Assembly (NCBI GenBank): GCA_037367355.1
Contig: CM074705.1
Coordinates: forward strand, 2,576,098 to 2,640,097
Source: Neoscytalidium dimidiatum
Taxonomy: Eukaryota > Ascomycota > Dothideomycetes > Botryosphaeriales > Botryosphaeriaceae
Reading direction: 5' to 3'
DNA length: 64,000 nt
Shown: piece by piece, positions 12,401 to 24,764 of the stretch
How positions within the stretch are numbered: the stretch's first letter is position 1
Layout: each line of letters begins with the position of its first letter
Program-made: the position numbers and the translations under genes
Notes under the pieces: generated by a model
The model's database searches: none
Seen by the model: only the letters and a program-made list of their open reading frames with translations
Told to the model about the DNA's origin: nothing

Positions 12401-15400
12401 GTAGACCTGCCACCGTACCAGTGGAACTACGAGAGGACATACTGGGCAGAACCACGTTTGAGCGCTGAGCAGCGTAACCTCACCCACCCACGTCACGACA
12501 TCCTGGGCAGCCGTCTTTTGGGACTTTCGGAGAGATCGCCAGCATGGCGCAACTTCCTCCGTCATGGAGACCTCCCTTGGCTGAAAGACCACAAGCTGGG
12601 CGGCTCTGCCATCTTTCCCGCTGCTGGCCATCTGTCTCTTGCCATCGAGGCATTGAGACAGGTATCCGAGAATAAGGGCCTCGATGTGGCTGCGATCACG
12701 GTTCGAGATGTCAACATCAGCACCGCGCTTGTCATCCCGGAATCCAACGATGGTATCGAGACCCAGGTCCGTTTGACTGAGGAGAGCGGCTCTTGGCACT
12801 CGTTCGCCGTGGAATCCTTTGCTCACGGGTCGTGGACGGTACACTGTGAGGGGAAGATTAAAGCTGCACACAACGCAAGCAGTGATGGAGCCAGTCCAGT
12901 TGACCGTTCCAAGCTGACCCAGCGGGTGCCACCTGTTCGATGGTACGATGCCTTTAGGCGCGTTGGCTTCGAATACGGGCCCAGCTTCCAGAAATTGGGT
13001 CCCATCAGGACAAACAACAAGTTCCAGTGGGCAGCAGCCGATGTGCACATTAGCACTACCAGTGGCGTGGTGCCTGGCGAGTCTCGCTACCTGCTGCACC
13101 CGGCGACCGTTGATGCTTGTCTCCAGTTGATCATTATATCCATTCACGCAGGCCTTCACCAGGAGATGCCATGGGGTGTCGTTCCAATCGGCATTGAGGA
13201 AGCAACCATATATGGTGTCCCTGATGAAGAAGCTCTGGGTAGCGCCGTTGCCTGGACTGATGAATCAGATGGCAGGTACTTCAACACGCACACCAAGCTT
13301 GCCGGGCCGGACAACAACATCGTTCTGGATGTGAAGGGCCTTCGTTGCGTTGCTTATGAGGCTGCCATCCCGCCAAGCATGAGTGCGGGAGCTCCTCGTC
13401 AGCCGTACGCTGGCGTGTCTTGGAAGCCCGATGTCACAGCCTTGTCGGAGGACCAGGCAGTACTGGCTCTCAAGGGCATCGAGTCTGAGTCTGACGCTAT
13501 CATCAGATTCATCGAACTCACACACCACAAGACCCCGTTGTCCACCTTGCTCTTCCTTGGACTTCCTCAAGCAGGCACTGTTGAGCGCGCATTGGAGGTC
13601 ATCCCAGAGAGCACTAAAGTCACTGTTCTACAGACACCAGAGGAGCAGGAAACTTTTGGTGAGCGTGTCACCATTGGTGCGATTGAGACGGATAAGCGGC
13701 TAGATCTCGCATCAATCATTTCTGGCACTCAAGACATGGTCGTTGTATCAAAGGCCTTCATGCAGCAGCTGGCCTTTGGCAACGTCATTGATGGACTTAA
13801 GGCCATTACTAGCGAGACTAGCAGCCTCACATTCAGCATTGAGCAAGGATTCCGCAAAGAGGCGGATGAAATTCTTATTTCATCTGGCTACAAGGGGTCA
13901 AACCTCAGCGTCGAGGTCAATAACAGTCTTGTCGTGCTCTCTGCTCCCGGTGGAGATATGCCGCGCGACGTCGACAACGTCACACTGCTCACTATGGCCA
14001 CGCAGATTCCTCGGTTGAATGAGCTCCAGAGTAGTCTCGCCAGGATTTGCCCTACCAACATTAAGACCCTCGAAGACTTTGATGAGAAGACCGACGCCAA
14101 TGTTATCATTGTCGACTTGGATGGCAAGTTGCTCGATTCACTCACATCCGAGACTTTCGACGCTCTCAGGAACCTTCTTATCTCCGAGAAGCCTATTTTA
14201 TGGCTCACAGCAGGAGTCAATGAGGGATCAAATGTGCCTGGCGGTATGGCCCAGGGCTTTCTCCGCACCGTTAGGTCTGAGCAAGCCAAGGCCACGATTA
14301 CACTCTTGGACGTTGACGAGAGCGAGGACATTGAGGAAATCGCTTCCTCTGCATTTGATATGCTGAGGAAAGTTGGAACCAAGGATTCTGGTGTTGACAC
14401 TGAATACTGGTTGCACAACAAGGTGCCGCACATCAGCCGCATAATCCCCAATGATGGACTGAATGCACGATTCGATTCCGAATCCGAACCCCTGACTGAA
14501 GCTACGCTTCCTACCGGCAAGGCTCTTCACGGCTCGCTTGTAAACGGGAAACTGGTGTTTACTGAGGACAGTCATCTGATCGGTGCACCTTTGGAACAGT
14601 CTGAGGTTACGGCTCAGGTATCGCGAATCGTCTTCGAGTCTCATCCTGCTCAGCCTTCTACAGCCCCGACTCTCATGATTGGGAGCCTTATCAAAACTGG
14701 AGAAAGTGTCAAATCCCTCTCACCTGGGGATTCTGTGTTGGCCTATGTCCAGCCTTCCCTCTCTACGGTTGTCAAGCTCCCTGAGACGCAGTGTATCAAG
14801 CACAATTTCGCAGAGTCCAACCTTGCCGACATCTCCAAGCTGGTAAAGGCACTCAATTCCATCGGGTATGATGGGGTTACGGCATCCAAGCAACACGTGG
14901 TACTTGTTGCACCAGAGGTTGCGGAAGCGGAATACGCCCTGAAGCTGAGCCGTGTTCTGGGATTCAAGTTGAGCGTTATCTCAGCCGCAGAGGCTCAGAC
15001 TGGTCCATCAGCAGCGGCCTTCATGAGCAAGATCCTTCAAGAAACTGCCCAGGGCCACAAGATCAAGGTCATCGCCTACGACTTCTCCGAGACGAGCCAG
15101 CGTATCTGGAGAGCAATGCCGGCCTTAGGACACTTCGTCCTCAATGAGAATCCGGTCACGGAAGCTCCCGATGCATCACCTTTTACTCGGGGAGCAACTT
15201 TCACTACTGCCAGTCTGTCCACGCTCCACAAGCAAGACGGTGATGCTCTGGCGCAGTTGCTGGAGACGGCGACTAAGCTTATCCAGCAACATCCTGAGCT
15301 TCTCACAGAGAATTACCAGTCAGTAAGCGTCGATGCGATTGATTCAGCAACACCCGTGCCCTTCATTGCTGAATACAAATATGATACGTCTCTTGTCATG

Positions 15401-16720
15401 GTAAGTACAGTGCGTCGCAGTGAGTAGTTTCACAGCTTACTGAACATACCACAGATCAAACCGAGTGGAAAGGTTCTTCAACTGCATCCAGATGCCAGTT
15501 ATCTCCTTGTTGGCTGCCTCGGAGGCCTGGGCCGTAGCCTGACGACGATGATGATGGAGAAGGGCGCGAAGCATTTTGCCTTTGTCTCTCGTTCAGGAGC
15601 TGACAAACCGGAGGCGGCTCACTTGGTGCGGTCTCTCAAGGACGAGGGTGCCCACGTGCAAGTTTTCCGCGCCGACGCTTCCAACGCCGCCGAGATGGCC
15701 AAGGTTGTTGCTGAGGTCAACGCCACTCGCCCTATTCGCGGTGTTGTCCATGCTGCTATGGTCCTACAGGTGAGTTGCACACGATCTTTTTTTTTTTTTT
15801 TTTTTAACATATAAGCTAACGCTTTGCGTCAGGATGGCTTGTTCAGCGAGTCTATGACGTTTGAAAAGTTCCAAGCCGCAATCACTCCCAAGGTACAGGG
15901 TGCCCGCTCACTGCATGAGGCTCTGCGGGGCCAGCAGCTAGACTTCTTCGTCATGACCAGCTCCATCTCTGCTACTCTCGGCAATCCAGGTCAGAGCAAC
16001 TACAGCGCGGCCAACAGTTTCCTCGACGCCCTCGCGTGGCACCGCAACCTCCAAGGCCTTGCAGCTACATCCCTGGTCCTGCCCATGGTCCTCGATGTTG
16101 GAGTCGTTGCTGAGAACGACCTGCTCGAGAAGAAGATCCGCCGTAAGGGCATGTACGGTATCTACGAGCGGGAAATGTTGCGCGGCTTCGAGTTGGCAAT
16201 GATGCAGCCGATTCCTTTGAAGCGTGCCACAGCCTCTCTCCCCGATTCGCAGATGATCCTCGGCGTTGAGCCCGCAATGACCGCTGCCGCTCTGGCAGAA
16301 AGTGAGGTTTCCAACGTGTACTGGTACAACGACGCCCGCTTCGCGCACGTCCGCTTTGCCATGGCCGATGCCGGAAGCTCGAACGGAGGCGCAAACAGCG
16401 GTGCCGCAGGTGACTTCAAGAGCACCGTTGCGACAGCTCAGCAGCAAGGCGGTGATGCCGAAGCAGTCAAGGCCATTGCGGAGCACATCATGAAGAAGTG
16501 CTCCAGCATTCTTATGGTACCCTTCGAGGCATTTGAGCTCACGGGTGCAAGTGTGGCCAGTTACGGACTCGACAGTATGATCGGCGCTGAGCTACGCACC
16601 TGGTTATTCAAGGCTCTCAGTCTTGAGATGTCGTTCCAGGAGCTTCTGGCCCCGACTTTGACCTTTGAAGCCCTGGCAATTGCCGTCGGAAAGTCTATGG
16701 GTGTCCTTCATACCGAGTAA
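9443..16720 (+). CDS. Highly reducing-type iterative PKS, KS-AT-DH-(psiMT)-(psiER)-KR-ACP
   Basis: Core enzyme of the cluster. Seven exons (9443-9518, 9579-10362, 10414-10636, 10696-10819, 10869-15400, 15455-15769, 15833-16720) join to 2313 residues. KS: active-site TACSSS near residue 191, then ECHGTGTPVGDP and KPNIGHSEAASG. AT: GHSSGE near 643. DH: DHKLGGSAIFPAAG near 976 (HxxxG) with the partner Asp in HPATVDACLQ. The region after the DH lacks the SAM-binding GAGTGG (GLPQAG-like instead) and looks like a dead C-MeT. Residues about 1600-1840 align in position with an ER but lack the GGVG cofactor motif. KR: GCLGGLGRSL near 1936 and catalytic GQSNYSAANSF near 2075. ACP: GLDSM, Ser near 2265. 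No thioesterase, so release needs another route such as pyrone formation or a partner enzyme. The chain is predicted to be hydroxylated or polyene-like and without C-methyls. Confidence 0.96.
15787..15805 (+). repeat. Poly-T tract inside a PKS intron
   Basis: Nineteen consecutive T residues lie in the last PKS intron (15770-15832), upstream of a GCTAAC branch site and a CAG-type acceptor. It is a long polypyrimidine tract and a likely length polymorphism. Confidence 0.8.
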
Positions 16721-17281
16721 TCCTTTGTATCCTCTTGCTTATCCTCCTCGGATCCTTGAATTGCTCTCAAACCGTTTAGAAGTCGAATAGGTAGATCAAA
16801 TTGACAATTCTTCATTTCAGTAGTCGATCGTATTCATCGTGTCTCGTTAGCGCATTAATACTCGCCTTGAAGCTATCGAAAAATCGTGCAAGAATGGACA
16901 CACTTTTTGCCTCCTTCCTGACAGTTTCTCTTCTTTCTCCAACTGGTTAGGTGTTTCAACTTTTGTATTAAATTAACGGAATGGCTCGGCAGTATGACTG
17001 GAGACTCGGAATGGATTTACATTCCCCTACTTACTAAGAGTGAATGTAACGACCACACTGCAGTTACTTGGTCCAGTCTGGGAATTGCTCAGAGCTGGCT
17101 GAAAATATAGTGTTATGTCAGCCGCTTGGAAGTCTCGTATCCTCCTCGATTAAGAATGGCATCTCGCCTATTCTTTTGCCACGTGATACTACCACCCCTG
17201 GCATTTTTTCCACGGACTTAGCCCCGCTTGAACCGCGCCGCACTCTGGACTCTTGTAAGCATCGGTGGCGCTCTCCTTCCA
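16721..17281. other. PKS 3' flank and promoter of next gene
   Basis: No gene is recognised. The segment contains the PKS 3' UTR and the upstream region of the regulator-like gene at 17282. Confidence 0.5.
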
Positions 17282-19222
17282 ATGTCACCCATCGACGCCG
17301 CGAAACAAAACAAACCACTGAAACAGGGGAAACAGGAACCGACTGTTGCTTTACGCCATGATTCAAGCACACCGCTTCCCGCAGCGTCATCGCTCGGCGC
17401 ATCATCGTCAAACGACGTGTCGTCGTCGTCGTCGTCGGCGTCGTCACGCCGCCTTCTCTTCGTAGAGGTGCGCGGCCCGCGAGGCAGGCGTCGGCAGGCG
17501 CTGCAGTACGACAGGACAGCACGGGAACTCAAGAGCCACGTTATGGTTGTTACCAACGAGGGGAAGCGACGACGTCCAGTGGCGGATAGTAGCTCAGAGG
17601 ATCACGATTGGAAGGCTGAGCGAAAATCCATGGTCGTGCGGCACCACACCCGCCTTTCGCCCGAGCTGAGCCCACAACATGCCGATCCGTTCAACATGTT
17701 ACCTGTGGAGGGGACTCCCGAGATGCACGCGGCTATCAGGTACTGTACGTGATCATGGAAAGACCCTCATCTCGGAGGCTGGAGATCTGATGTCGACCAC
17801 CCAGATTTCGAACACTATCCAGGTCCAACACCAATGACGGACGGTATGTGGCTCTCTCAACGTATCTTTTGGCTTGGTTCCAAGCTTTTGCATCTGACTG
17901 ATGGATAACAAGATTCGCTTGTCTGCCACAAGAATGCGTACAGGAGAGAAATGGTGCAATGGAATCGAGTGCAATTCAGCTTTGTTCAGGATCAGAGAAT
18001 CAGCGTTTGTCTCCCGAATTTCGCCCTGTCAGGCAAGCAAGCTGACCACTCCCGCAAGGGATCTAGTATTACATCATGCTGTTCATTTGGCAGGTCATGA
18101 AAAATCTGTCGAAAGAAATAGATCTCGAAACGAGCAAATACTGGGCTCAGGTTTTGCACGTCATGAGAGAAGGTGAATCAACTGGAGTAGACTGCAGCGG
18201 CCCTACCACTGACGCATGACAAGATCTGCCACTCGGCAAAACCGGCACATCCATCTCCGAGTCGTACGTCGCAATGGTAGGCGGACTCGCTGTCGCTGAG
18301 GTGACTTCCCGACTGCAACATCAATTCTCACACATAGCCATCATATCTGCTGACCAGGACTTCATGATTGCAGACCTGGCTTGGAAATTTCTCGAACTCG
18401 CAAAAGCATAGGAGTGCAATGCTCAAGCTAGTGGCCGCGCGCGGCGGATTTTCAACGTTCGGCCCGATGGCTCAGCGTGCTCTCAAGTGGTGCGAGTACT
18501 ATTCGTGTGCGGCTATGATGCAGCGTCCCGGGCTGCCACCATTACCTGTGCAGCCCCTTCACAACAACACGGTCAAAATGGCGGAGGCAGCGCACCGGCG
18601 AACCATGGCACTCCTCCCGCAGCAGCTGGAACATTCACAACTGAATGTCATCCTCTTCCAGTTGCATATTGTCACGCTGGAGCATTCGGAGACCCCTCAA
18701 GCGCCATTGGCAAGCGTAATCGACGATCTGGAGTATCGCATCTTGAATGCATTGGCTGAACGGAAGGAACCCTCCATTGCTTCAGCCTTAACGGTTCGAC
18801 TGGATGTCGTCCACTACGCCTTGTTGCAGGCAGCCCAAATGTGTGTATTTGCCACGATGACCTTCGCACGAAAGGAAATGCCCTTGCAGTGCTTATTTGT
18901 GGCAACACTGCGGCGCACATTAAGCATGCCCTCCATTATTGACACGTGGGCAGCGGTAGCGACGGTGGATAGTTTGCTTTGGGTACTGTTCATAGGCTGG
19001 GCGGCAGCTTCCCAGCTTCGAGGCGATGCTGAAAACGCAATAGAGGATGCGAGGTGGTTTCTGCAGCAATGTTTTGTTGTTTTCGAGATGCTAGGGGTTC
19101 GAGAAGAGAATGACTTACTGAACCGCCTGGCCACATTTCCGTGGAGTTCGGAATCTTATCATGAGCGCTGCAAGACTGTATGGAGTTTATTTATCCATAG
19201 AGAGGACCTTAATGTAACGTGA
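17282..19222 (+). CDS. Fungal_trans_2-type regulator-like protein without zinc finger
   Basis: Member of the fungal transcription-factor group with the DUF3468/Fungal_trans_2 fold. The first exon starts at the Met at 17282 and carries a Ser run encoded by a CGT repeat near 17420-17445, then FVEVRGPRGRRRQ, KSHVMV and DPFNMLPVEGTPEM, all in the order seen in this family. Exons between 17750 and 18368 are only partly resolved. I can follow YWAQVLHVMRE joined to DLPLGKTGTSISESYVAM, then VGGLAVAE joined through an intron ending at about 18373 to TWLGNFSNSQKHRSAMLKLV and AARGGF. The last exon runs to the stop at 19222. No Cys-rich DNA-binding domain is seen, so it may act as a co-regulator or be a degenerate regulator. 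Its position beside the PKS suggests cluster membership. Exon borders between 17750 and 18200 are uncertain. Confidence 0.7.
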
Positions 19223-19695
19223 TTTTGGTATTGACCAGCCTACTTATGCGATAAAGACATATTCGTACTCACTTAGTAGAATGGGGCGGTAGGGCCAGGC
19301 TTCTGTTCCCACTTTTCTCTTTGTACCGAAGGCTACGAAAAGTCTTCAGCTTCTCACGCTCCAGAGCTATTAGCGGCACCTGCGGGCTCCTCAGGTACGA
19401 TGAGTTCCGGGAGTAGTGCATCGCGGGTGAGAGCATGGAAGCTGTGATGGCAAGTTCTTGTAGCGGAGGCTCAGAGATTCTCATTCGGCAGTATATTGGA
19501 GCGGTGAAAAGATGAAGCAAAACAGTCGGAATTACATGTTAAAGCATGCATCTTGCGCTATCGTACATCTTAGATCTGCAAATTCATCCCTTCCCTTACG
19601 GCTATAACACGAATGCAGAGACCATTAATTTTTATATATTTCTCAAGGTTGTCCACACCGATAACAAAGGGATTCTTCGCGCCGTCGGCGCGACG
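19223..19695. other. Convergent intergenic region
   Basis: The stretch lies between the regulator-like gene and the 3' end of the decayed metallo-beta-lactamase gene. A short minus-strand frame at 19520-19269 has no recognisable family. Nothing else is seen. Confidence 0.5.
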
Positions 19696-20575
19696 TTAAG
19701 CTACTAGGAGATCAGCATGCCATAGTGCGTGGTCAGCAACGTGGTGATTTGACAGCAGTGTGTCAACAACTTGTTGCTTCGTAATATCCGCAAAGCGGTA
19801 TTGCGATTGGATTTTCTGCTCTCGAGAAAGTTGGTCTATTGGGGTGCCTTTCCCGCTAGAGAGACCAGTAACACGTGGCTCGCCGAGCTCGAGGACGGGA
19901 AGATTAGAGACAGTGTGCCTGGGGTGTGTCCAAGAGTGAGGACAATCTGAAACGTCACATTGCCGACTGACGATTCTGTCGCCGTCGGCAACGGTCTTGT
20001 CTTTGTTCGGCGCTGGTGGATTGGCATCCGGGCCAAGTTCGGCCAGGCTATCCCACGCAGCGCTGAAGGCGTACACCATGGGTGCAAACTTCTCCTGAAG
20101 GTACTTAGCGCCGCAGTATTGGTCCACATGCTCGTGCGTGAATATAACGTGCCTGGTTTCGATTCCCTGGAAGTCGAACTTTTCAAGACCTGAGAGCAGC
20201 ATCGCATCGACCTTATCCTGGTTGTCAAGTGCATCTATTAGGACGAGGACATTGCCAGTGTTGTAGGCCCACGCTGAGATGAAGATATGACCAACAAAAT
20301 ACCATTGGTCGAATAGCAGAAATGGATCTACGAAGCCCGGTGGGAAAGAGCAGGGTAGACCTTCTGTACAATGCATTGTCCTTGGAAGTATTGTTGAATG
20401 GTGCTGTCCGTGGCGAGCGCTGCAGCTTCGCAGAGATACCGCGGTAACTTGTCCGTCTGCCCATTCGGTATGTGGTGAAGTTGAAGGACTGATTGACAAG
20501 AAGAATCTGAGCTATTCCAAATGATGGCACAAAAGAGAGAGCTGCAATAGCCGCAGCGAAGCGGAAGGTGAACAT
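19696..20575 (-). pseudogene. Metallo-beta-lactamase-fold protein, secreted type, frame-disrupted
   Basis: Remnant of a fungal secreted MBL-fold hydrolase. It begins with a clear signal peptide (FAAAIAALSFVPSFGIAQ) and QSFNFTTY. Around 20380 the matching frame changes, continuing as GFVDPFLLFDQWYFVG, ISAWAYNTGNVLVLIDALDN and the metal motif THEHVDQYCGAKYL. In that motif Gln replaces the His usual after the Asp (HxHxDH). The next metal-ligand block, GNVTFQIVLTLGHTPGTLSL, is in a different frame from its neighbours, and the original frame resumes at VLELGEPRVTGLSSG. The product ends soon after SNHHVADHALWHADLL, where relatives continue for tens of residues. Three frame changes, a lost metal ligand and a short C-terminus argue for a pseudogene rather than unusual splicing. 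Confidence 0.8.
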
Positions 20576-23140
20576 GACAGGTATCTTGGATGCTATCTTA
20601 GCTTTATCAACGAGGATTTATGGTGATGGTGGAATGAAGTCGATAATGCCATATGTAAAGTTGAATACTTATATAGGCGGCACTTATGTCACATACTTGA
20701 GCCGCTTGAGCTTTTCATCGGCCCTTTATTGGTTCATGTAGGTGCGGGATATGCATTCCGCGTCTCTTGAAATATTGTGACTTAAGGAGGTCCGTACGCC
20801 CGTGCATGTTGAAGCAATCGCTAGTAGTAAGTACGAAGCTACAATGTCACACAATCGGTCCACTCCCGTCGAGTGTGGATTTGAACCGCTCCGCTCACGC
20901 AAAGATCCTTATCTTAGATTTCTTAGTCACAATGCAGCCGGGGAAGATGTGGTTTCTCATCCGTATTATTCTTAAAAGTAATAGGTGCTCAGTAAGCGGT
21001 CTTCAAGGCGCCAAAATATCATAATCCCTTTGCACCGCTAGCTATCATCTTAACTCAGGTGTCAACACTACGCCTATCATGTTCTATCGATTGTTTTCTT
21101 AGGCACTATATCAATTCTTTCCTCGGTCCCACCCCCCTCCACAAACCTCGGCATTTTGCTATTCCTCGGATCTGTTGCTTCCTCGGCTATGCTTCAATCC
21201 AATGTATATAAAGAAATTCACTCAATCATTCCCAGAGAGTCAGGCAGAATTGATCCACTCCTCCTGACCTCGAATTTCGACATCAGGAAAGTCCTTTAAA
21301 ATACTAAGTTCCACGTCAAGAAAATCAGCAAGACATGTGTGCGTAGAATATGGTTGAACTGGAAGACGATCTACGAGCCCGTGGTAGCTGTGGTAGTTGT
21401 GGTAGCAGCACTGGACGTTGTTTCCGTATTTAATCCATAGCAATGGGCTATACTGCTCTTTGATATGAAGCCGAAATGGGACGACTGCGTCAATGATTCA
21501 AGAGCAGCGCTTGTGGGAGGAAAAACAGGGCTCATTTCGCTGGGGTAGACGGTGCAGGTTTGCGAACTGAATTCGGAACTTCTCATATGGCGCTAGACAG
21601 TTCACTTGGCACCACAACAGTTGGCCATAAGTAGGAGATTTCGGCTACACTAGCTTAGAAACGCTAAAAAGTTGGAATCAACCACATGTTTATGCATTCA
21701 ATTCTCTATTTACGGGCTAAAATATTATTCCGATACCTACTGATGAGTTGGAGTTCACTCTTCGGTGTTTTTATTTTTCGATGGAGCTTCATAACTTAAA
21801 ATTCATTCTAGGAGTTTATAGGGGATTGACCGCCCGCTGCCGTTTCATGTTCAAGCTCAACAGGGCCTATAGCTGACTGATCGATAGGATAAAGTCTTGT
21901 TAATAGCCCTATTCAGATATAATAAATGCTTGACATGACAATTCTTAAATCTGTGGCGAGGAAGAAACTTGAGGCCTGGCGTTCAAAATTACGCAATCGT
22001 AGAACATTTCAGCAATTTGACTGTCGCCATATCAATCACAGTAGCGATGTAGAATGATGCAGCATATGAGGTTGCATACTACTTTTGAATGTTATAACGC
22101 AACGTACGGGACTGACTATACACGAAAGGAGGAAGAGCAACAGAAGGCTACTTCTGTCGAGAGAATAATATAAACCTCTACGGCTGGTAGCTTTGCTTAC
22201 GACAATAATTAAAATTGCGGATATTATAGAAGCATCTCGTTCCTGCCTAAGCGCCCAGATCAACATATCGAAGGATAATTGAACCTTGCGTTTCCTGGGC
22301 GACCCAAAAGCATTAGTAGATGGTCTATTTGCAGGGACCTCATCTGCTTGACCATGTTGGGAGGAGAAAGGAAGGAGGGCCACATCCTTACGGTACTGAA
22401 TGGCGGAGCTGCTATTTTACTGCTGAGTTTTGCAATATTACAGAGTCAAGGACAGCTTTGTAACTCCACTAAGCAAATAACATCGTGAAACAGGAGCCAA
22501 CGATAACTCTTCTTAAGATTAGTGACTGCCAACATCCATGCAAGCTCTGCTCCAATTTCGGTCGCGATTTTGTAGCGTACCGTCGTCAAGGCGCAAATAC
22601 TATGCAGATCAGTAGCTTTGCGTCGAGTTCACGCAAAGACGCACAATGTTCCCCTGATTGTGGGGCATCGCGGGACAGGCGATGGTACGAGGGCACACGA
22701 CCAGCGATAGGGCTGGGGAGCTAAGGGATGCGAAGACATTCCACAGCAGGATGGCAAACGGAATGACATGTTATAAAGAGAGTCATTCTCACGCACTTAT
22801 ACCCCGTTCCAGAGCCGGAACGGAAACCGTGCGTAGGGAGTCCATGACTCGACCTGTTCCTTCAGCTGTTTAGAGCTCGAGGACTCTGCCCATCATAAAC
22901 CTCCTTGCTGGACTCCTGATATAGTGAAACCTTTTGATTGCAAGCCATGTCCTATATTGTGCTAGGGTACTCGTAATAGTGGGTCCGCCGTGGACGTTGT
23001 CACCGAAGCCCTTCCCCTTGGACCGGCTGAGCGCTTTTTGACACACGATCACCAAGCCAACGTAGATTATAGTTCTCTTGTGTCCCGTTCCAGTCCATGA
23101 ATGAGTCTCCGATAACCAACCGCAGAGATAATTACTCGTC
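20576..23140. other. 2.6-kb gene-poor stretch
   Basis: Open frames here are short and match no family I know. One minus-strand frame at 21586-21371 ends in a Thr/Ala repeat (TTTTTATTGS-like) but has no continuation. The part at 20900-22300 is moderately AT-rich. I see no tRNA, transposase or strong repeat. Confidence 0.45.
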
Positions 23141-24435
23141 ATGGTGGTGCTCAAAGACAACGCTCTTACACTGGTGATCGTTGGTTGGACTTTCTTCGGC
23201 GCCGCGACCGTTACGCTGGCGTTGCGATTCTATGCTCGTGCATGCATTCGCAAGTATGTTAGCGTAGATGATTGGCTTATGCTTGTCGGGCTGGTATGAG
23301 ATGCTCCGCAAAGAGGCATTCGTTGGCTAACGCGCATTTATCAGATTCTCTTCTTCATCGAAGTACTAGCGCCCACACTCGGTGCAGAAAATGGCCTTGG
23401 CATGCATGTCGATGGTTCAACTCCAGTCAATCCAAAGAAAGCTATTTTTGTTAGTGTTCCGTATGTTCCTCCTGGTGTTCACACTAACAGCCCGCAGTAC
23501 TTCACCCTCTGGCAGATTTTCTACGTTACGAGCACTGTTCCGGTCAAAGCCAGCATCTGCATATCTCTTATCCGCATCGCGGTAAGACCCATTTACAAGA
23601 AGATTCTCTGGGGGCTTATAGGTGCATCAATCGTATCTACGATCGTCGCTCTGCTTGTCGTATTCACGACATGCCGGCCGATGCCCTGCCTATGGGATCA
23701 AACGATCCAAGGCTGCAAGTGTGGCACACTTGAAAACGTCATCACGTTGAGTTATGTTGTATCAGGAGTCAACATCGCTACAGATTTGGTCACCTCCGTG
23801 ATGCCGGTTTTCGTTCTTTGGGATATTCAACTGAAGCCGAGAGTCAAGCTTGTTGCTTGCGGTGTTCTCAGCATGGGCTTCCTGTAAGAGAAATGCCCGC
23901 ACTGCTGTCGTTCAGGACTAACAAGAGAAGTGCGAGTACTGCAACACTTGTTCGACTCAAGACAATTCCAGGCTATCGTAACGCTGATGACTACCTTTGT
24001 ATGTCCATCCCTGGAATGCCATCGATACATTACTGATAGAAAACAGACGCCGTTGCAGAGGTAGCTATTTGGTCAATGCCGGAAGTCGGCTTGGGCATTA
24101 TTGCAGGATCTGCTGCGACCTTGAAGCCTTTATTCTCAACGTTCCTCGGCACTTCGAAAGGCGATACCGGGAATTCGTACGAACATCGATCTGGAAATGC
24201 TGGGACTGGGAGAAGTACAGGCCGAAAGATGTCGTTCGCCCTGAATACATTCGCAAAGTATGGAGTTCAGACTACAGTCATCGGAGACGAGCACGGAGCT
24301 GCGCACGAGAGGATCAGTGACGAGTATTCGGCCAGCCAAAAGGGGTTGATAGATAGTAGCGGACAACACGAACAGACTGGAATTGTGGTGAAGCAAGTGT
24401 TTTCAGTCGAGGATCAGCCACTGTCCAATCGGTAG
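23141..24435 (+). CDS. Rhodopsin-domain 7TM membrane protein (SAT4/PTH11-like)
   Basis: Fungal integral membrane protein of the rhodopsin-like (SAT4/PTH11) group, of unknown ligand. The start at 23141 gives LTLVIVGWTFFGAATVTLAL, then RKYVSVDDWLML, the hallmark of TM2 in this family. Introns at about 23295, 23450, 23886 and 24000 join in frame to ILFFIEVLAPTLG, YFTLWQIFYVTSTVPVK, a Cys-containing loop (CRPMPCLWD and CKCGTLEN), GVNIATDLVTSVMPVFVLW and VAEVAIWSMPEVGLGIIAGS. The C-terminal 100 residues are polar and Ser/Gly-rich, as usual. Length is about 360 residues and no CFEM domain precedes it. It lies upstream of, and in the same direction as, the SDR gene. Confidence 0.85.
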
Positions 24436-24764
24436 GAGAGGTTCAATGGGGGAGTTTTGTTATTAGATTATACTAGCATTTAGTGTTAGCACTAGAGAAT
24501 TCGCCTTATGTATATATACTTTCCCCTTCGGAGAGAAGGTATTTAAGAAGCATGTTTCCTAAATGGGTAGAGTCTCTGCGGCCGCGGACCCACTGTCTAC
24601 TTTCACCGCTCCTTTTCGGTAAAAGCAGCGCGCTCGACGGATACGAGGTTGATTCTACCCGCATGGCACAGGGGTATTAAGTGGCGAAGTGAAGCCAGAA
24701 TTTCAATATTTAAGATGTGAATTGCCCGCTCCAGTCACGCTGCACCCATCAAACATCAAATACA

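Noticed and set aside
12299..13159. 286-codon minus-strand open frame
   Set aside because: It lies wholly inside the PKS dehydratase region on the opposite strand and has no recognisable domain.
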